Shown here: positions 47,540 to 56,469 of the stretch, in pieces
Numbering within the stretch: position 1 is the first letter of the stretch
How the letters are laid out: every line of letters starts with the position of its first letter
Source of the DNA: Inquilinus sp. Marseille-Q2685
GTDB taxonomy: Bacteria; Pseudomonadota; Alphaproteobacteria; DSM-16000; Inquilinaceae
Direction of reading: 5' to 3'
NCBI RefSeq assembly: GCF_916619195.1
Contig: NZ_CAKAKL010000001.1
Location: 1,488,001-1,552,000, forward strand
DNA: 64,000 nucleotides
The notes under the pieces: generated by a model
The model's input: the letters and a program-made list of their open reading frames with translations, nothing else
Told to the model about the DNA's origin: nothing
Database searches by the model: none
Position numbers and translations under genes: made by a program

Positions 47540-49450
47540 ATGACCTGGATTTCACGTTTGGCCACGGCCGCCACGGCTGCCGTCGCGATGGCCGTTGCCG
47601 TCCCGGCCGGCGCCGCGACGCTGGTCGAGACGCCGATGTACGAGCAGGATGTGGCGGCCGGCAAGCTGCCGCCGGTGGCGCAGCGCGTTCCGGAAGTGCC
47701 GTCGGTGGTCGACCTGGCGGCGGAGCAGAAGGAGCCCGGCAAGCCGGGCGGCGAGATCAGCTGGATGGCCGGCCGCGCCCGCGACATCCGGATCATGAAC
47801 ACCTACAGCTATGCCCGGCTGGTCGGCTACGGCCCGGACTTCAAGCTGCGTCCCGACATCCTGCAGTCGGTCGATGTCGACGGCGAGAAGGTGTTCACGC
47901 TGCATCTGCGGCCGGGCCACAAATGGTCCGACGGCCAGCCCTTCACCAGCGACGACTTCCGCTACTTCTGGGAAGACGTGTCGCTGGACAAGGAGCTGAT
48001 GCCCTACGGCCCGGATTCGCGCCTGCTGGTCGACGGGGAGCTGCCGAAGGTCGAGTATCCGGACGCGCAGACCGTCCGCTATTCCTGGTCCAAGCCGAAC
48101 CCGGAGTTCCTGCCGGCTATCGCGGGGGCCAGCCCGCTCTACATCTTCGCGCCGGCGCATTACCTGAAGCAGTTCCACAAGAAATACACCGACGCCGCGG
48201 CGCTGGACGCGCTGGTCAAGGAAGCCGGCGCCCGCAACTGGGTCGCGCTCTACAAGCAGCGCGAAAAGCTGATCGATTCGGCCAATCCGGACCTGCCGGT
48301 GCTGGAGCCCTGGGTCAACACCACCAAGGCCCCGGCGGAGCGCTTCATCTTCGTCCGCAACCCCTATTACCACCGGATCGACAGCCAGGGCCGGCAGCTG
48401 CCCTATCTCGACCGCGTCGTCGTCAACGTGGTCGAGGGATCGCTGATCCCGGCCAAGACCGGCACCGGCGAGGCCGACCTGCAGGCCCGCGGCCTGCGCT
48501 TCGACAACATCAGCTTCCTCAAGGCCGGGGAGCAGAAGGGCGGCTACAAGGTGCGGCTGTGGCCGACGGCGCTGGGGTCCGAAGTCGCGCTGTATCCGAA
48601 CCTGAATTGCAACGACCCCGACTGGCGGGCTCTCAACCGCGACGTCCGCTTCCGCCGCGCCCTGTCGCTCGGCATCGACCGCGACGAGATCAACCAGACC
48701 GTGTTCTTCGGCCAGGCCCGGCCGAGCCAGAACACGGTGCTGCCGGAATCGCCCTATTACGACGAGACGGCGGCGACCGAATGGGCCGCGTTCGACCCGC
48801 AGAAGGCCAACGCCCTGCTGGACGAAATCGGCCTGACCAAGCGCGACGGCGACGGCATCCGGCTGATGCCGAACGGCAAGCGGCTGGAGATCGTGGTCGA
48901 GAGCGCCGGCGAGCGCACTCTCGAGACCGACATCCTGCAGCTGGTCCGCGAGAGCTGGGCCAAGATCGGCATCGCCCTTCACACCGCCCAGTCGCAGCGC
49001 GACGTGTTCCTGCAGCGGATCTTCGCCGGCGACACGGTGATGTCGGTGTGGACCGGCTGGGACAACGGCCTGATCACGCCGACGACCGTGCCCTCGCAGC
49101 TGGCCCCGGTCGACCAGAACTGGCTGCAGTACCCGAAATGGGGCCAATACGTGCAGACCAAGGGCGGCGCGGGCGAGAAGCCGGATGTCGAATTCGGCCG
49201 GAAGCTGATGGACCTCTACGACGAATGGCGCGGCACCACCGATGCGGCCCGCCGCGACGCCATCGTCCGCGAGATGATCAAGATCCAGTCGGACGAGGTG
49301 ACCTCGATCGGCACGGTGCAGGGCGTGCTGCAGCCGGTCGTGGTCAAGGCCCGGCTGCACAACGTGCCGGAGAAGGGCATCTTCTCCTGGGACCCCGGGG
49401 CGCATTTCGGGATCTACCGCCCCGACACCTTCTGGGTCGACCCGTCCTGA
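47540..49450 (+). CDS. Extracellular solute-binding protein, family 5 (peptide/opine type)
   Basis: A 636-residue periplasmic binding protein with a Sec signal peptide (about 1-25, ending VPAGAA). LRPGHKWSDGQPFTSDDFRYFWED is the SBP_bac_5 signature and continues through the two lobes to the VRFRRALSLGIDRDEINQ hinge. Length and an EPGKPGGEI start suit peptide- or oligosaccharide-type ligands. No permease or ATPase genes adjoin it, so it must work with components elsewhere. Terminator-like hairpin follows. Confidence 0.88.
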   Translation: MTWISRLATAATAAVAMAVAVPAGAATLVETPMYEQDVAAGKLPPVAQRVPEVPSVVDLAAEQKEPGKPGGEISWMAGRARDIRIMNTYSYARLVGYGPDFKLRPDILQSVDVDGEKVFTLHLRPGHKWSDGQPFTSDDFRYFWEDVSLDKELMPYGPDSRLLVDGELPKVEYPDAQTVRYSWSKPNPEFLPAIAGASPLYIFAPAHYLKQFHKKYTDAAALDALVKEAGARNWVALYKQREKLIDSANPDLPVLEPWVNTTKAPAERFIFVRNPYYHRIDSQGRQLPYLDRVVVNVVEGSLIPAKTGTGEADLQARGLRFDNISFLKAGEQKGGYKVRLWPTALGSEVALYPNLNCNDPDWRALNRDVRFRRALSLGIDRDEINQTVFFGQARPSQNTVLPESPYYDETAATEWAAFDPQKANALLDEIGLTKRDGDGIRLMPNGKRLEIVVESAGERTLETDILQLVRESWAKIGIALHTAQSQRDVFLQRIFAGDTVMSVWTGWDNGLITPTTVPSQLAPVDQNWLQYPKWGQYVQTKGGAGEKPDVEFGRKLMDLYDEWRGTTDAARRDAIVREMIKIQSDEVTSIGTVQGVLQPVVVKARLHNVPEKGIFSWDPGAHFGIYRPDTFWVDPS

Positions 49451-49458
49451 TGCGTCCG

Positions 49459-49484
49459 AAGCGCCCGGCCCCGGCCGGGCGCTT
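49459..49484. terminator. Bidirectional terminator
   Basis: A 12-bp stem AAGCGCCCGGCC/GGCCGGGCGCTT with a 2-base spacer, followed by TCGTTC on the plus strand and by TCGGACG on the minus strand. It lies between the convergent binding-protein and epimerase genes, which it would end on both sides. Confidence 0.7.
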
Positions 49485-49488
49485 TCGT

Positions 49489-50316
49489 TCAGGCGGCCAG
49501 ACGCTGTCCGATGGCCAGGCAGGCCGCACGGATGTCGTCGCGACCGGCGACCGGGCCGAAGCGCGCGGCGAACCGGTCCACATTCATCGTGAACGCATCA
49601 CGGATCGACGGATCGATGACGCTGAGGCTGCCGCGGCCGAAGCCTTCCAGGATCCACATCGCCAGCCAGCCGATCTCGAGCGGCACGCCGGAGCCCAGGT
49701 TGAACAGCCCGCCAGGACGTGCCCGCACCACCTTCACCAGCGCCGCCGCGAACGCCCCGACCGGCAGGAAGTCCTTCAGCGTGAAGGGGCTGACGTCGTA
49801 GCGGATCACCCCCTCCTCGCGCAGCGACCGCAGCAGGAGGCCGAGGAAGGTGCGGCGGCCGGGCAGGTCCTCGAAGCCGAAGATGTTGGACAGGCGCAGG
49901 ATGGTGAGGTTCGGGCCGAACCGGTCCTGCAGCAGCTGCTCGGTCACCAGCTTGTTGCGGCCATAGGCGTCCTGCGGCGCCGGAGTCCGGCTTTCGGCCA
50001 GCGGCTCGTCCCCGGCCGGGCCGTAGACCTTGCGGGTGCTGACCATTACGACATGCGCGTCCGCCGGCATGCGGCCGCCGCGCTGCGCCCGGCCGATCGC
50101 ATCCGCCAGGATGCGGTCGCAGTCGAGCGCCGGATCATAGGCCTCGCGCTGGTAGCGGGGGTCGATCGCGAAGTTGACGACGCAGCCGACGCCGTCGAAG
50201 GTCTCGGGCCGCGCCACATCGGCCCAGGCGGCGTGGCGGAGGCCGTCGGCGCCGTGGGCGTCGACGAAGCTGCGGGCGAGAAAGCTCGATCGCCCGATCA
50301 CCAGCACATCAGCCAC
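49489..50316 (-). CDS. NAD-dependent epimerase/dehydratase
   Basis: A 275-residue short-chain-type sugar-nucleotide enzyme. It opens VADVLVIGRSSFLARS, a somewhat changed GxxGxxG motif, and carries STRKVYG and YGRNKLVTE (Y-x-x-x-K) for catalysis. GTG at 50316 is the start (GGGGGCGAG before it; no ATG fits). Last gene of the rmlC-rmlB-rmlD minus-strand operon, 22 bp after rmlD, so it probably modifies a sugar for the same polymer; the exact reaction is unknown. Confidence 0.82.
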   Translation of the reverse strand: MADVLVIGRSSFLARSFVDAHGADGLRHAAWADVARPETFDGVGCVVNFAIDPRYQREAYDPALDCDRILADAIGRAQRGGRMPADAHVVMVSTRKVYGPAGDEPLAESRTPAPQDAYGRNKLVTEQLLQDRFGPNLTILRLSNIFGFEDLPGRRTFLGLLLRSLREEGVIRYDVSPFTLKDFLPVGAFAAALVKVVRARPGGLFNLGSGVPLEIGWLAMWILEGFGRGSLSVIDPSIRDAFTMNVDRFAARFGPVAGRDDIRAACLAIGQRLAA

Positions 50317-50338
50317 CTCGCCCCCCTGGCCCGCGGCG

Positions 50339-51193
50339 CTATTGCGCCCGCACGACGGCACACAGCGCCTGCCGCCAATCGGGCTGCGCCAGCCCGAACA
50401 CCTGGCCGATCCTGCCGCAATCCAGGACCGAATTCGACGGGCGCCGTGCCGGGGTCGGGTAGTCGGCGGTCGCGATCGCGTGCAGCACCGGGGCGGGACC
50501 GCCCTTCGCGGCGAAGATCGCGGCGGCGAAGTCGTACCAGGTCGTGGCCGGGGCGCCGGCGAAGTGGAAGGTGCCCCAGCCGTCGAAGCCGGGCGCCAGG
50601 GCGCGCTCGCGGATCGCCAGGATCGCCGCAGCGATGTCGGCCGCAGCGGTCGGGCCGCCGCGCTGGTCGGCGACGATCCGCAGCTCCGGCCGCTCGGCGC
50701 CCAGCCGCAGCATGGTGCGGACGAAGTTGTGGCCGTGCGCGGCGAAGACCCAGGCGGTGCGCAGGATGACGTGCCGCGGCAGCGCCGCGCGGACCGCCGC
50801 CTCACCCGCCGCCTTGCTCTCGCCATAGACCGACAGAGGCGCGATCGGGTCGTCCTCACGCCACGGCCGGTCGCCGTCGCCGCGGAAGACGTAGTCGGTC
50901 GAGATGTGCAGCAGCGCCGCCCCTGCCTCGGCGCAGGCGCGGGCGATCACGCCGGGCCCGGTCGCGTTGACGGCGAAGGCCCGGTCGCGGTCGGTCTCGG
51001 CCTTGTCGACCGCGGTGTAGGCGGCGCAGTTGGCGACGAAATCGGCGCCGCGCACGGCGTCGGCCACCGCGGCGGCGTCGGTGATGTCGACCTCCGACCG
51101 GGCGAAGGCGCGCACGGTCAGGCCCTGCGCGCGGGCCAGACCGGCCAGCTCGCGCCCGACCTGGCCGCCGGCGCCGAGGACGACGAGCGTCAT
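50339..51193 (-). CDS. rmlD: dTDP-4-dehydrorhamnose reductase
   Basis: A 284-residue NADPH-dependent reductase, the last step of dTDP-L-rhamnose synthesis. LVVLGAGGQVGRELA opens the protein; NCAAYTAVDKAE, STDYVF and YGESKAAGE (Y-x-x-x-K) are the family motifs. Start overlaps the rmlB stop by ATGA. Confidence 0.94.
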   Translation of the reverse strand: MTLVVLGAGGQVGRELAGLARAQGLTVRAFARSEVDITDAAAVADAVRGADFVANCAAYTAVDKAETDRDRAFAVNATGPGVIARACAEAGAALLHISTDYVFRGDGDRPWREDDPIAPLSVYGESKAAGEAAVRAALPRHVILRTAWVFAAHGHNFVRTMLRLGAERPELRIVADQRGGPTAAADIAAAILAIRERALAPGFDGWGTFHFAGAPATTWYDFAAAIFAAKGGPAPVLHAIATADYPTPARRPSNSVLDCGRIGQVFGLAQPDWRQALCAVVRAQ

Positions 51194-52224
51194 GCGGCGT
51201 GCCCGAGGCCGATGCGGCTGCGCTCGCCGGCCCGCGCGCACCACTCGCGATTGGCGATGTACCAGGCCACGGTCTGCCGCAGCCCCTGCTCCAGGCTGTG
51301 CTTCGGCCGCCAGCCCAGCTCGGTCTCCGCCTTGGTCGGGTCGATGGCGTAGCGGGCGTCGTGGCCCGGCCGGTCGGTGACGTAGGTGATCAGGCTCTCA
51401 TAGGGCTGCGCCGCCGGCTGCAGCTCGTCCAGGATGCGGCAGATCTGGCGCACCAGGTCGATGTTGGTGCGCTCGGACCGGCTGCCGACCAGATAGGTCT
51501 CGCCCGGGCGGCCCTTGGCGATGATCGCCCGCAGCCCGGCGGCGTGGTCGTCGACATGAATCCAGTCGCGGACGTTCTCGCCCTTGCCGTAGATCGGCAG
51601 CGGCTTGCCCTCGAGCGCATTCAGGGTGACGACCGGGATCAGCTTCTCCGGATACTGGTACGGCCCGTAATTGTTCGAGCAGTTCGACACCATCACCGGC
51701 AGGCCGTAGGTGCGGTGCCAAGCCCGGGCCAGGTGGTCGGAGCCGGCCTTGCTGGAGGAATAGGGCGAGTTCGGCTGGTACGGGCTGGTCTCGGAGAACA
51801 GGCCGGTCGCGTCGAGCTCGCCATAGACCTCGTCGGTCGAGACGTGCAGGAAACGGAAGCCGTTCCCCTTCGGCAGACCGCGCCAGTATTCCAGCGCCGC
51901 GGTCAGCAGGCTGCCGGTGCCCATGACGTTGGTGCGGACGAAGGCCAGCGGGTCGTCGATCGACCGGTCGACATGGCTCTCGGCCGCCAGATGGTAGACG
52001 ATGTCCGGCCGGTGCTCGGCGAACAGGGTCCGCATGGCGTCGACGTCGCAGATGTCGGCCCGGGCGAAGCGGTGCCGGCCGGTGGCGTCCAGCCCGGCCA
52101 GATTGTCGAGGTTGCCGGCATAGGTCAGCTTGTCGATGGTGACGACGGTCTCGCCGTCGGCGACCAGTTGGCGGACCAGGGCCGAGCCGATGAAGCCGGC
52201 GCCGCCGGTGACGAAGATGGTCAT
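51190..52224 (-). CDS. rmlB: dTDP-glucose 4,6-dehydratase
   Basis: A 344-residue SDR-type dehydratase. VTGGAGFIGSALVR binds NAD; LAAESHVDRSI, STDEVYG and YSSSKAGSDHL hold the catalytic Asp-Glu and Tyr-x-x-x-Lys. Converts dTDP-glucose to dTDP-4-keto-6-deoxyglucose. Overlaps rmlC and rmlD by 4 bp at each end. Confidence 0.96.
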   Translation of the reverse strand: MTIFVTGGAGFIGSALVRQLVADGETVVTIDKLTYAGNLDNLAGLDATGRHRFARADICDVDAMRTLFAEHRPDIVYHLAAESHVDRSIDDPLAFVRTNVMGTGSLLTAALEYWRGLPKGNGFRFLHVSTDEVYGELDATGLFSETSPYQPNSPYSSSKAGSDHLARAWHRTYGLPVMVSNCSNNYGPYQYPEKLIPVVTLNALEGKPLPIYGKGENVRDWIHVDDHAAGLRAIIAKGRPGETYLVGSRSERTNIDLVRQICRILDELQPAAQPYESLITYVTDRPGHDARYAIDPTKAETELGWRPKHSLEQGLRQTVAWYIANREWCARAGERSRIGLGHAA

Positions 52225-52790
52225 GCTGCACCGTACTGGAAATGGGCGGGGGCGTCGGCAAGGCGCGGCCAGTTGCGGTCGCGGTCGTTGACGATCATCT
52301 CGGCCGGCGGGATCGGCCAGTCGATGCCGAGCGCCGGATCGTCCCAGCGGAGGCCGCCCTCGGCCTGCGGGGCGTAGCCGGCGGTGACCTTGTAGACCAC
52401 CTCGGTGTCCGGCTCGAGCGTGACGTAGCCATGGGCGAAACCGACCGGGATCCAGATCCGCGCGGGTTCGGACGCGGTCAGGGTCACCCCGATGGAGCGG
52501 CCGAAGGTGGGCGAGCCGCGGCGGATGTCGACCGCGACGTCGTAGATCGAGCCGCGGATCACGCCGATCAGCTTGCCCTGGGCGTGCGGCGCGATCTGGT
52601 AGTGCAGGCCGCGCATGGTTCCGGCGGCGACGCTGCCGGCCTGGTTGTCCTGGACGAAGTCGAGCGGCAGCCCGGCGGCGCGGAACTTATCGGCGTTCCA
52701 GGATTCGTAGAAATAGCCGCGCTCGTCGGAGAACTTGCGCAGGCTGACGAGCTTGACGTCCTCGATCCCGGTCGAGATTAGCTGAACCAC
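52221..52790 (-). CDS. rmlC: dTDP-4-dehydrorhamnose 3,5-epimerase
   Basis: A 189-residue cupin epimerase. The catalytic His63 is in TMRGLHYQ and the FAHGYVTLEPDTEVVYK block follows. GTG at 52790 is the start, with GGAGG six bases upstream. First gene of the operon; rmlA (the thymidylyltransferase) is not in the window. Confidence 0.94.
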   Translation of the reverse strand: MVQLISTGIEDVKLVSLRKFSDERGYFYESWNADKFRAAGLPLDFVQDNQAGSVAAGTMRGLHYQIAPHAQGKLIGVIRGSIYDVAVDIRRGSPTFGRSIGVTLTASEPARIWIPVGFAHGYVTLEPDTEVVYKVTAGYAPQAEGGLRWDDPALGIDWPIPPAEMIVNDRDRNWPRLADAPAHFQYGAA

Positions 52791-53389
52791 TCACATCCTC
52801 CAGAGAATCCGCGCTTCGGCAGCGCTGCCGCTCGACTGATCCGAGCCGCATGCCGCCTGTGATGACGTCCCAGCCTCGCAGGATTGGCATATTCCGATCC
52901 GCGGCATGGAAAGCATTTTTCTTCCGAGCGCGTCAAGACGACGATCACCGCGCCACGACAAGGCCTTCGACGTGACCTTGATGCCACAAATCTCGTGATG
53001 ACGGGACCGGAACAATCCCCAGCCGCACGCGTTCTCCCGCCGAGCCGCAGATGTGACCTCCGGAAGGTGCGGCATGCACCTCGACCAGCCGGGCCATCCG
53101 ACCGACAGCGTCAACCTGCAGCGAGGCGATGTGCTTGTGGACATCACCGTCGACGCCAATAATATGGTCGAATATTGTGCCGCCCAGAGCATACGCCACA
53201 CCGGCAACACAATCCGTGAGTACGGTCCCGCCACAGGGGCTGGTCCGCCGTCCGGCGTCGTGACAACCGGGGACGGATCGATACTCTCGAACAATGTCAC
53301 GCAATTTCAAACTCGAACCCCTCCCACACTCCTGGTATGAGTTGCCGCCTCGTGTCGTAGCGCGGCCAAACCGAATTGGTGACTGACCC
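52791..53389. other. 599-bp stretch without a confident gene
   Basis: Between rmlC and ugd the DNA is less GC-rich and has weak coding bias. A plus frame 53074-53340 (88 codons, GGAAGG before ATG) reads with repeated NN/GNT/GDGS turns such as GVVTTGDGSILSNN that faintly recall a right-handed beta-helix fragment; minus frames overlap it. It could be a decayed gene or the divergent promoter region of rmlC and ugd. Confidence 0.4.
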
Positions 53390-54745
53390 ATGCGAATAGC
53401 GATGATCGGCAGCGGCTACGTCGGGCTGGTATCCGGCACGTGCTTCTCCGAACTCGGACACGACGTCATCTGCGTCGACCGGGATCCCGAGCGGATCGAG
53501 AAGCTGCGCCGGAACGTCATGCCGATCTACGAGCCCGGGCTCGACGCCCTGGTGGCCAAGAACGTCGCCGGCGGCCGACTTTCATTCACCACCGACCTCA
53601 AGGCGGCGGTGGACGGGGCGGACGCCGTCTTCATCGCCGTCGGCACCCCGAGCCGGCGGGGCGACGGGCGGGCGGACCTGACCTATGTCTATGCCGCGGC
53701 GGCGGAGATCGCCGACGCCCTCACCGGCTACGCCGTCGTGGTCACCAAATCGACCGTGCCCGTCGGAACCGGCCGGGAAGTCGCGGCCATCATCAGGAAG
53801 ACCCGCCCCGACGCGGATTTCGACGTGGCCTCGAATCCCGAGTTCCTGCGCGAAGGCGCGGCCATCAACGACTTCATGCGGCCCGACCGCGTGGTCATCG
53901 GCGTCGAAAGCGACCGGGCGCGGGAGGTTCTCAGCAGCATCTACCGCCCGCTCTACCTGATCGAACGGCCGATCGTCAGCACCACGCTGGAAACCGCCGA
54001 ACTGATCAAATATGCGAGCAACAGCTTCCTCGCGATGAAGATCACCTTCATCAACGAGGTGGCCAATCTCTGCGAAAAGGTCGGGGCGGACGTGCACGAC
54101 GTGGCCAAGGCGATCGGGCTGGACGGGCGCATCGGCCCGAAGTTCCTGCACCCGGGCCCGGGCTATGGCGGCTCCTGCTTCCCGAAGGACACCCTGGCCT
54201 TCGCGCAGACGGCGCAGGACTACGGTGCCCGGCAGCATATCGTCGAGACCGTCATCGACGTGAACGAGCGCCGCAAGGCCGAGATGACCGACCGCATCGT
54301 AGCCGCGTTCGGAGGGTCGGTCCGGGACCGGACGATCGCCGTCCTCGGCCTGACCTTCAAGCCGAACACCGACGACATGCGCGAGGCCCCCAGCCTCACC
54401 ATCCTGCCCGCCCTGCTGCAGGCCGGCGCCCGCATCCAGGCGTTCGATCCCGAGGGCATGGAGGAGGCGCGGAAGCACCTGCCGCCCGGGATCACCTATG
54501 CGACCAGCGCCTATGGCGCGCTGGAGGGGGCGGACGGCGCCGTGGTCCTGACCGAATGGAACGAGTTCCGCGGCCTCGATCTCAAGCGGATGCGTGAGGC
54601 GATGCAGGGCGATGTCTTCATCGACCTGCGGAATGTCTACAAGCCCAACGAAATGGCTTCAGCCGGCTTCCAGTATCAGGGCCTGGGCCGTCCTGTTCCG
54701 ACGGTACGGCCCTCCGCGGTCGCGCAAGCCGGCGCCCGCAACTAG
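53390..54745 (+). CDS. ugd: UDP-glucose 6-dehydrogenase
   Basis: A 451-residue NAD-dependent enzyme that oxidises UDP-glucose to UDP-glucuronate. Opens RIAMIGSGYVGLVSGTCFSE; catalytic Cys263 is in GPGYGGSCFPKD; Lys and Asn of the active site lie in IKYASNSFLAMKITF. Its product feeds the epimerase at 63241 and the polymer. Stands alone 284 bp before the MBOAT gene. Confidence 0.95.
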   Translation: MRIAMIGSGYVGLVSGTCFSELGHDVICVDRDPERIEKLRRNVMPIYEPGLDALVAKNVAGGRLSFTTDLKAAVDGADAVFIAVGTPSRRGDGRADLTYVYAAAAEIADALTGYAVVVTKSTVPVGTGREVAAIIRKTRPDADFDVASNPEFLREGAAINDFMRPDRVVIGVESDRAREVLSSIYRPLYLIERPIVSTTLETAELIKYASNSFLAMKITFINEVANLCEKVGADVHDVAKAIGLDGRIGPKFLHPGPGYGGSCFPKDTLAFAQTAQDYGARQHIVETVIDVNERRKAEMTDRIVAAFGGSVRDRTIAVLGLTFKPNTDDMREAPSLTILPALLQAGARIQAFDPEGMEEARKHLPPGITYATSAYGALEGADGAVVLTEWNEFRGLDLKRMREAMQGDVFIDLRNVYKPNEMASAGFQYQGLGRPVPTVRPSAVAQAGARN

Positions 54746-55029
54746 GGGTCTCCGCGGGCTGCCGTGCTCCCCGTCCCGGCGTCGAGACGACATCGGCTGC
54801 TGTCGTCACTGCCGGGGCGCGTCGCGGATCGATGCGCCGGATCCCAGCGGAATCCGGGCGCCTCGGAATGAGTGAGCGGGAAGGCAAGACACCGGCGTCG
54901 CCCGGCCCCGCCCGTTGCCGTATCGGGGCTCGTCGGTGATCGGAAATTCCTTTTGCAGGCGCGGGAGCATCGCTTATACGTCTCAATGCGGCGCTGCGAA
55001 CAACGAAACTCTTTGGGCCTGATCAGCCG
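54746..55029. other. Intergenic region with possible promoter upstream of the MBOAT gene
   Basis: No gene is supported here. TTGCAG at 54953-54958 and TATACG at 54975-54980, 16 bp apart, make a plausible sigma-70 promoter 50 bp before the MBOAT start, in locally AT-richer DNA. Evidence is consensus similarity only. Confidence 0.35.
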
Positions 55030-56469
55030 ATGCTCTTCAATTCACCAGAGTTTCTGTTCATCTTTCTGCCGATTACCTGTGCATTCTTCTTCATCTCGCG
55101 GCGGCTCGGGCTTTCGATCCTCAGCGTCCCGGTCCTGCTGGTGGCGTCCGTCGCCTTCTACGGCTGGTGGTCGATCGGGTACCTGCCGCTGCTGCTGGGC
55201 TCGATCCTCTTCAACTTCGTGGTCGGCATGGGGCTGGTCCGCCGCCCCAGCCGCGCCCTGCTGGCGCTCGGGGTCGGCGTCGACCTGCTGCTCCTGGGCT
55301 ACTTCAAATACGCGGTGTTCGCCCAAGGGGTGGTGAACGACCTTCTGGCGGCGCAGTGGCCGGCGCTGTCGATCATCCTGCCCATCGGCATCTCATTCTA
55401 CACCTTCACCCAGATCGCCTTCCTGGTCGACGCCTACCACGGCAAGGTGGACGACAGGGATCCGCTCGCCTACGCCCTGTTCGTCACCTTCTTTCCCCAT
55501 CTGATCGCGGGGCCGATCCTGCACCACAAGGAGATGACGGTGCAGTTCGCGGCGCTGCCCCGCCTGCGGATCGGCAGCGACGACATTGCCGTGGGCGTCA
55601 CCATGTTCGCCTTCGGCCTGTTCAAGAAGACCGTGTTGGCGGATTCCCTCGCTCTGCACGCGTCGCCGGTGTTCGAGCAGGCGGCGGCGGGTCACGCGCC
55701 GAGCTTCTTCGCGGCCTGGACGGCGACGCTCGGCTACACCCTGCAGCTCTATTTCGACTTCTCCGGCTATTCCGACATGGCGATCGGCTTGGCCCGGCTG
55801 TTCGGCATCCGCATGCCGGAGAACTTCAATTCTCCCTACAAGGCCCGGTCGATCGCCGATTTCTGGCAGCGCTGGCACATGACCCTGTCGCGTTTCCTGC
55901 GCGACTATCTCTACATTCCGCTCGGCGGCAACCGCCGGGGCAAGGCCCGCAGCTACGTCAACGCCTTCATCACCATGCTGCTGGGCGGCATCTGGCACGG
56001 CGCGGGCTGGCAGTTCATCCTCTGGGGAGCGCTGCACGGCGCCTACATCGTGGTGGCGCGCCTGTTCTCCGATTGGGCCCGGCCGCGCGGCATCCGGCTG
56101 CCGGCCGCCCTGGCCGCCGCGCTAACGTTCCTGGCCGTCATCCTCGCCTGGGTGCCGTTCCGGGCGCCGGATCTCGCCGCCGCGGGATCGGTCTACACCG
56201 GCCTGCTCGGCCTGAACGGCGTCGGCGCGCCATCGCTGCAGGCCGTGGCGTTGATCGCGGTCGGCCTCGCCATCGTCTGGGGGCTGCCGAATACGCAGCA
56301 GATCCTGGCCCGCTTCCGTCCCACCCTGGCCGCCGTCGCGGTCGCCCCGGCGCGCGGACCGCTGCTGTGGCGCCTGGGGCCTGCCCATGCCGTCGCCCTC
56401 GCCGCGGTCCTCGTCGCAGTGGTGCTCTTCGCCAATGACGTCTCCGAATTCATCTACTTCCAGTTCTGA
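55030..56469 (+). CDS. MBOAT-family O-acyltransferase (AlgI-like)
   Basis: A 479-residue multi-pass membrane protein. FNSPEFLFIFLPI opens as in AlgI/PatA/DltB-like proteins; the family's HxG block and catalytic His are His323 (GGIWHGAGWQF) and His336 (WGALHGAY). It moves acetyl groups across the inner membrane to a polysaccharide. The following SGNH-like gene overlaps by 35 bp and would complete the transfer in the periplasm, as in alginate or peptidoglycan acetylation. Confidence 0.93.
   Translation: MLFNSPEFLFIFLPITCAFFFISRRLGLSILSVPVLLVASVAFYGWWSIGYLPLLLGSILFNFVVGMGLVRRPSRALLALGVGVDLLLLGYFKYAVFAQGVVNDLLAAQWPALSIILPIGISFYTFTQIAFLVDAYHGKVDDRDPLAYALFVTFFPHLIAGPILHHKEMTVQFAALPRLRIGSDDIAVGVTMFAFGLFKKTVLADSLALHASPVFEQAAAGHAPSFFAAWTATLGYTLQLYFDFSGYSDMAIGLARLFGIRMPENFNSPYKARSIADFWQRWHMTLSRFLRDYLYIPLGGNRRGKARSYVNAFITMLLGGIWHGAGWQFILWGALHGAYIVVARLFSDWARPRGIRLPAALAAALTFLAVILAWVPFRAPDLAAAGSVYTGLLGLNGVGAPSLQAVALIAVGLAIVWGLPNTQQILARFRPTLAAVAVAPARGPLLWRLGPAHAVALAAVLVAVVLFANDVSEFIYFQF

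Noticed and set aside
52945-53391. 148-codon minus-strand frame before ugd
   Set aside because: It has weak coding bias, no RBS and no recognised motif, and overlaps another candidate frame on the plus strand.
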